Source: Cytophagales bacterium
GTDB lineage: Bacteria; Bacteroidota; Bacteroidia; Cytophagales; Cyclobacteriaceae
Reading direction: 5' to 3'
DNA length: 55,620 nucleotides
NCBI GenBank assembly: GCA_013298505.1
Contig: JAAFHY010000012.1
Span: 1-55,620 of the forward strand
The notes under the pieces were generated by a model that saw nothing but the letters and a program-made list of their open reading frames with translations, ran no database searches and had not been told where the DNA came from. The position numbers and the translations under genes were made by a program. Positions 53,262 through 55,620 of this stretch are shown here, one piece after another; the stretch's first letter is position 1; each line of letters starts with the position of its first letter.

Positions 53262-55019
53262 GTGCAAGTTCGATTAACTTATCTACTTTTTGTTGTCTTG
53301 CTGCTAAGCACAAATTTGTCGGTCAATGCGCAGCGCGAAAAGCGAAAGAAAACAGAAGGTGCAACTGAAGCAGCGATTGCAAGCGAAGCGGAATCTTTTT
53401 TTACAGAAGGAGAGAAGTTTTTTATTTTGGAAGATTATGCCAAAGCATTGCTCTATTTTTTGAGAGCTAACGAGCTTAGCCCAACCAACGCAGCAATCTC
53501 TTATAAAATTGCCGAGGTATTGATTAAAAGCGGTAAAGACGAAGATTTTAAGAGGGCAGAGGTGTATATCGAGCAAGCCCTTCGCTTGGAAAAGAAAAAC
53601 AAGTACTATTATTTATTAGCCTCAAATATTTATAACAGCCTCGGGCAATTTGGGAAATCGACTCAAGTATTAGAGACGCTTACAAAGGAGATCCCAGAAA
53701 CGGAAGAATACCTGTACGATCTAGCCAACATCTATCAATTTGATAAAAGAGATGATGAAGCGATAAAAACCTACAATCGAGCCGAAGCTGCACTAGGCAT
53801 CAACGAAGTATCATCATTACAAAAGCAACGGATTTTTTTAGAGAGTGGAAAAGTGAACGAAGCCATTCGAGAAGGCGAGAAATTGATAGAGGCTTATCCG
53901 GATGAGGAACGCTACATAATGGCGTTTGCCGAAATGCTGGGTGCCAATAAGCAACTACCTCGGGCGATCTCTTATCTAGAAAATCATTTACAGCAAAACC
54001 CTCATTCATCAAGTGCCAAAATGTTGTTGGGTGGGCTATACCGCGATGGTGGCCAAGAGAAGAAATCGAGAGATATACTGATGAATTTGTTTTCAGATCC
54101 ACAAGCAGCACTTTCTAGTAAGCTGATTGTGCTGGGAACTTACAATGCAACGCTTGTTCAAAGCAAGGCAAAAGGTGCGGACGAAACCGAGCTAGAACGT
54201 TTTGTGATTGAACTATTCAATAAAGTTGAAAGCACTGAACCCAACAATGCCAACGTAAACATGGTAGGAGGCGATTTGTTTCTTACGCTAGGCCGAAAGG
54301 AAGAGTCAAGAGATAGATATTCAAGGGCAATACTACTTGGCGCGCAAGGTTTTGAAGTTTGGCAGAACCTACTCTTCTTGGAGACGCAAGCGCAGCTTTA
54401 TGACAGCGTAATTGTACATGCCGAGCAAGCAGTAGAATCATTCCCCAACAACGGCATGGTTTATTATTTTAATGGCTATGCTCATTTACGAAAAAAAGAT
54501 TTCGCACCAGCCGTTCAACAGTTAGAACAAGCCAAAAAACTTTTTGCTTCCGATCTGGCACAAGTAGCCGAAATAAACGGAATGCTTGGCGATGCGTACC
54601 AAGCCTTGAAACAATATGATAAATCGGCAAGTGCCTACGATGAGGCCTTGGTGTTTAACCCAATGAACGATATCATCTTAAATAATTATAGCTACTACCT
54701 TTCGTTGCGCAAAGCAGATTTGGAAAAAGCAGAAAAGATGTCTTCACTTTTAATCAAAAACCATCCAGATAACGTTGCTTACTTAGACACACATGCATGG
54801 GTATTGTATAATCGGGAAAAGTACAAAGAAGCAAAAAAGGTAATGGAAAGAGCGTTGACGCTAGAAAAACCCACCGCAGTGAATTTTGAACACTACGGAG
54901 ATATACTATATAAACTTGGCAACGTAGATGAGGCAGTGGTGCAATGGCGCAAGGCAAAAGCTCTTGACAATAGAAATATGGAAGTAGAACGTAAAATAGT
55001 GAACCGCAAAATATCCTAA
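53262..55019 (+). CDS. Exported TPR-repeat protein
   Basis: Starting at GTG 53262 the product has 585 residues and a signal peptide (MQVRLTYLLFVVLLLSTNLSVNA, cleavage before QREK). The remainder is almost wholly TPR: FFTEGEKFFILEDYAKALLYFLRANE, YLYDLANIYQFDKRDDEAIKTYNR, INGMLGDAYQALKQYDKSASAYDEAL and HYGDILYKLGNVDEAVVQWRKAKALD (each about one to two units). It should be a periplasmic or outer-membrane-associated scaffold. Its stop overlaps the DUF4292 lipoprotein gene by one base, which suggests joint work in envelope assembly. Confidence 0.85.
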   Translation: MQVRLTYLLFVVLLLSTNLSVNAQREKRKKTEGATEAAIASEAESFFTEGEKFFILEDYAKALLYFLRANELSPTNAAISYKIAEVLIKSGKDEDFKRAEVYIEQALRLEKKNKYYYLLASNIYNSLGQFGKSTQVLETLTKEIPETEEYLYDLANIYQFDKRDDEAIKTYNRAEAALGINEVSSLQKQRIFLESGKVNEAIREGEKLIEAYPDEERYIMAFAEMLGANKQLPRAISYLENHLQQNPHSSSAKMLLGGLYRDGGQEKKSRDILMNLFSDPQAALSSKLIVLGTYNATLVQSKAKGADETELERFVIELFNKVESTEPNNANVNMVGGDLFLTLGRKEESRDRYSRAILLGAQGFEVWQNLLFLETQAQLYDSVIVHAEQAVESFPNNGMVYYFNGYAHLRKKDFAPAVQQLEQAKKLFASDLAQVAEINGMLGDAYQALKQYDKSASAYDEALVFNPMNDIILNNYSYYLSLRKADLEKAEKMSSLLIKNHPDNVAYLDTHAWVLYNREKYKEAKKVMERALTLEKPTAVNFEHYGDILYKLGNVDEAVVQWRKAKALDNRNMEVERKIVNRKIS

Positions 55020-55620
55020 TGAACAGCGTGGCGAATAGAAAGATGGGTGGCAATAAAGTGATGGCGCTACTTTTTGGCACTATATTTATTTTTACGGCTT
55101 GTAGTAAAAAAGCAATTCCCACCATTCCGTTACCACCTAAGTCAATAGAGATTCAGGAGATTGACTTTGAATATTTTCATGGAAAGGCTCGGTTAAATTT
55201 TAAAGACAACACGAAGGAGCGAGAAGTAAAAGCACATATTAGAATTAGAAAGGACAGCGTTATTTGGATGACATTTACGGTAATTGGCGTGCAAGGCGGC
55301 AAGGCACTGATCAATAAAGACTCCATTACTATTGTAAGCAGTTTAAATAAAGAGTATTACGTTTTCGATTACAAAGAACTTTCTAAGCGCTTTAACTTCA
55401 AGATTGATTTTTATGTAATACAAGCTGCCATGTTGGGCAATTTAATTGTGCCAAAGCATTCGGTTGATAATATTTTAGAAGAAGAAAAATATAATAGACT
55501 GCTTCAAAGCCAAGGATCGGTAAGCATTAAAAACTTTATTAACAAAGAAACCAAAAAGTTGGAAATGGTAGAGTTAACTGAAACCAGTAGCAATAATTTG
55601 TTAAAGCTCGACTATTCAGA
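55019..55620 (+). CDS. DUF4292 family lipoprotein, 3' end outside the window
   Basis: An open frame starts at ATG 55019 (overlap TAATG with the TPR gene) and runs uninterrupted to the window end, 200 codons. The N-terminus has a lipoprotein signal: a basic start, then MALLFGTIFIFTAC with lipobox FTAC near residue 28. The following segment, EIDFEYFHGKARLNFKD, KAHIRIRKDSVIWMTFTVIGVQGGKALI, matches DUF4292, a Bacteroidota family with a LolB/LppX-like half-barrel thought to carry lipids or lipoproteins at the outer membrane. About one quarter of the gene is probably missing. A closer internal Met (MGGNKVMALL) is an alternative start. Confidence 0.88.
   Translation, partial: MNSVANRKMGGNKVMALLFGTIFIFTACSKKAIPTIPLPPKSIEIQEIDFEYFHGKARLNFKDNTKEREVKAHIRIRKDSVIWMTFTVIGVQGGKALINKDSITIVSSLNKEYYVFDYKELSKRFNFKIDFYVIQAAMLGNLIVPKHSVDNILEEEKYNRLLQSQGSVSIKNFINKETKKLEMVELTETSSNNLLKLDYS

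Noticed and set aside
1-55620. CRISPR array, rRNA or intact tRNA genes
   Set aside because: No regularly spaced direct repeats, no conserved rRNA blocks and no complete cloverleaf were seen; only a tRNA-3'-end-like piece at 3161-3175.

Overview
The window looks like a chromosomal segment of a Bacteroidota bacterium, most likely a member of the Cytophagales. The evidence is: a large secreted PKD-repeat protein with a type A T9SS C-terminal sorting domain; a DUF2723 membrane protein; DUF1599-folP-cdaA and Wzx-TPR-DUF4292 gene neighbourhoods; very few Shine-Dalgarno sequences; and promoter elements of the Bacteroidota type (TAnnTTTG) lying directly before several starts. No rRNA, intact tRNA, transposase, integrase or CRISPR array is visible.

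Layout. (1) 1-3175 is accessory: a frameshifted DUF6943-like gene (+), a tight four-gene minus-strand cassette (conserved 253-aa protein, DUF5675 protein, two small membrane proteins) and a small plus-strand protein. It ends at 3161-3175 in a tRNA-3'-end-like sequence followed by a perfect terminator, which suggests the right end of an integrated element whose left end lies outside the window. (2) 3584-13553 holds a DUF2723 membrane protein, a sugar aminotransferase, membrane and TPR proteins, a glycosyltransferase and a sugar epimerase, with dispersed palindromic repeats between them. (3) 13658-25269 is a surface polysaccharide locus: two FkbM methyltransferases, a Wzx flippase, an acyltransferase, a HisH/HisF/WbpG triad expected to install an acetamidino group on a nucleotide sugar, several glycosyltransferases and a UDP-GlcNAc 4,6-dehydratase-type enzyme. 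Most plus-strand genes overlap or nearly touch, so this is probably one operon. The T9SS protein follows at once.

(4) 29075-33696 is mostly housekeeping (Lrp-type regulator, phosphoribosyltransferase, panB, a TonB-C protein, a decayed DUF433 gene, icd). (5) 33881-49350 contains an outer-membrane-type protein and three large clan CD (caspase-fold) proteins, all with N-terminal signal peptides: TPR-metacaspase, MORN-TPR-CHAT (1992 aa) and WD40-caspase. Between the second and third lie a small lipoprotein, DUF1599, folP, the c-di-AMP synthase gene cdaA and a DUF1648 protein. (6) 49428-55620 carries the threonine-degradation pair kbl/tdh as divergent genes, then a second flippase, a TPR protein and a DUF4292 lipoprotein cut by the window end.

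The most unusual content is the density of exported caspase-fold proteins within 15 kb and the accessory cassette at the left edge. All function calls come from reading sequence and motifs; no database search was run.
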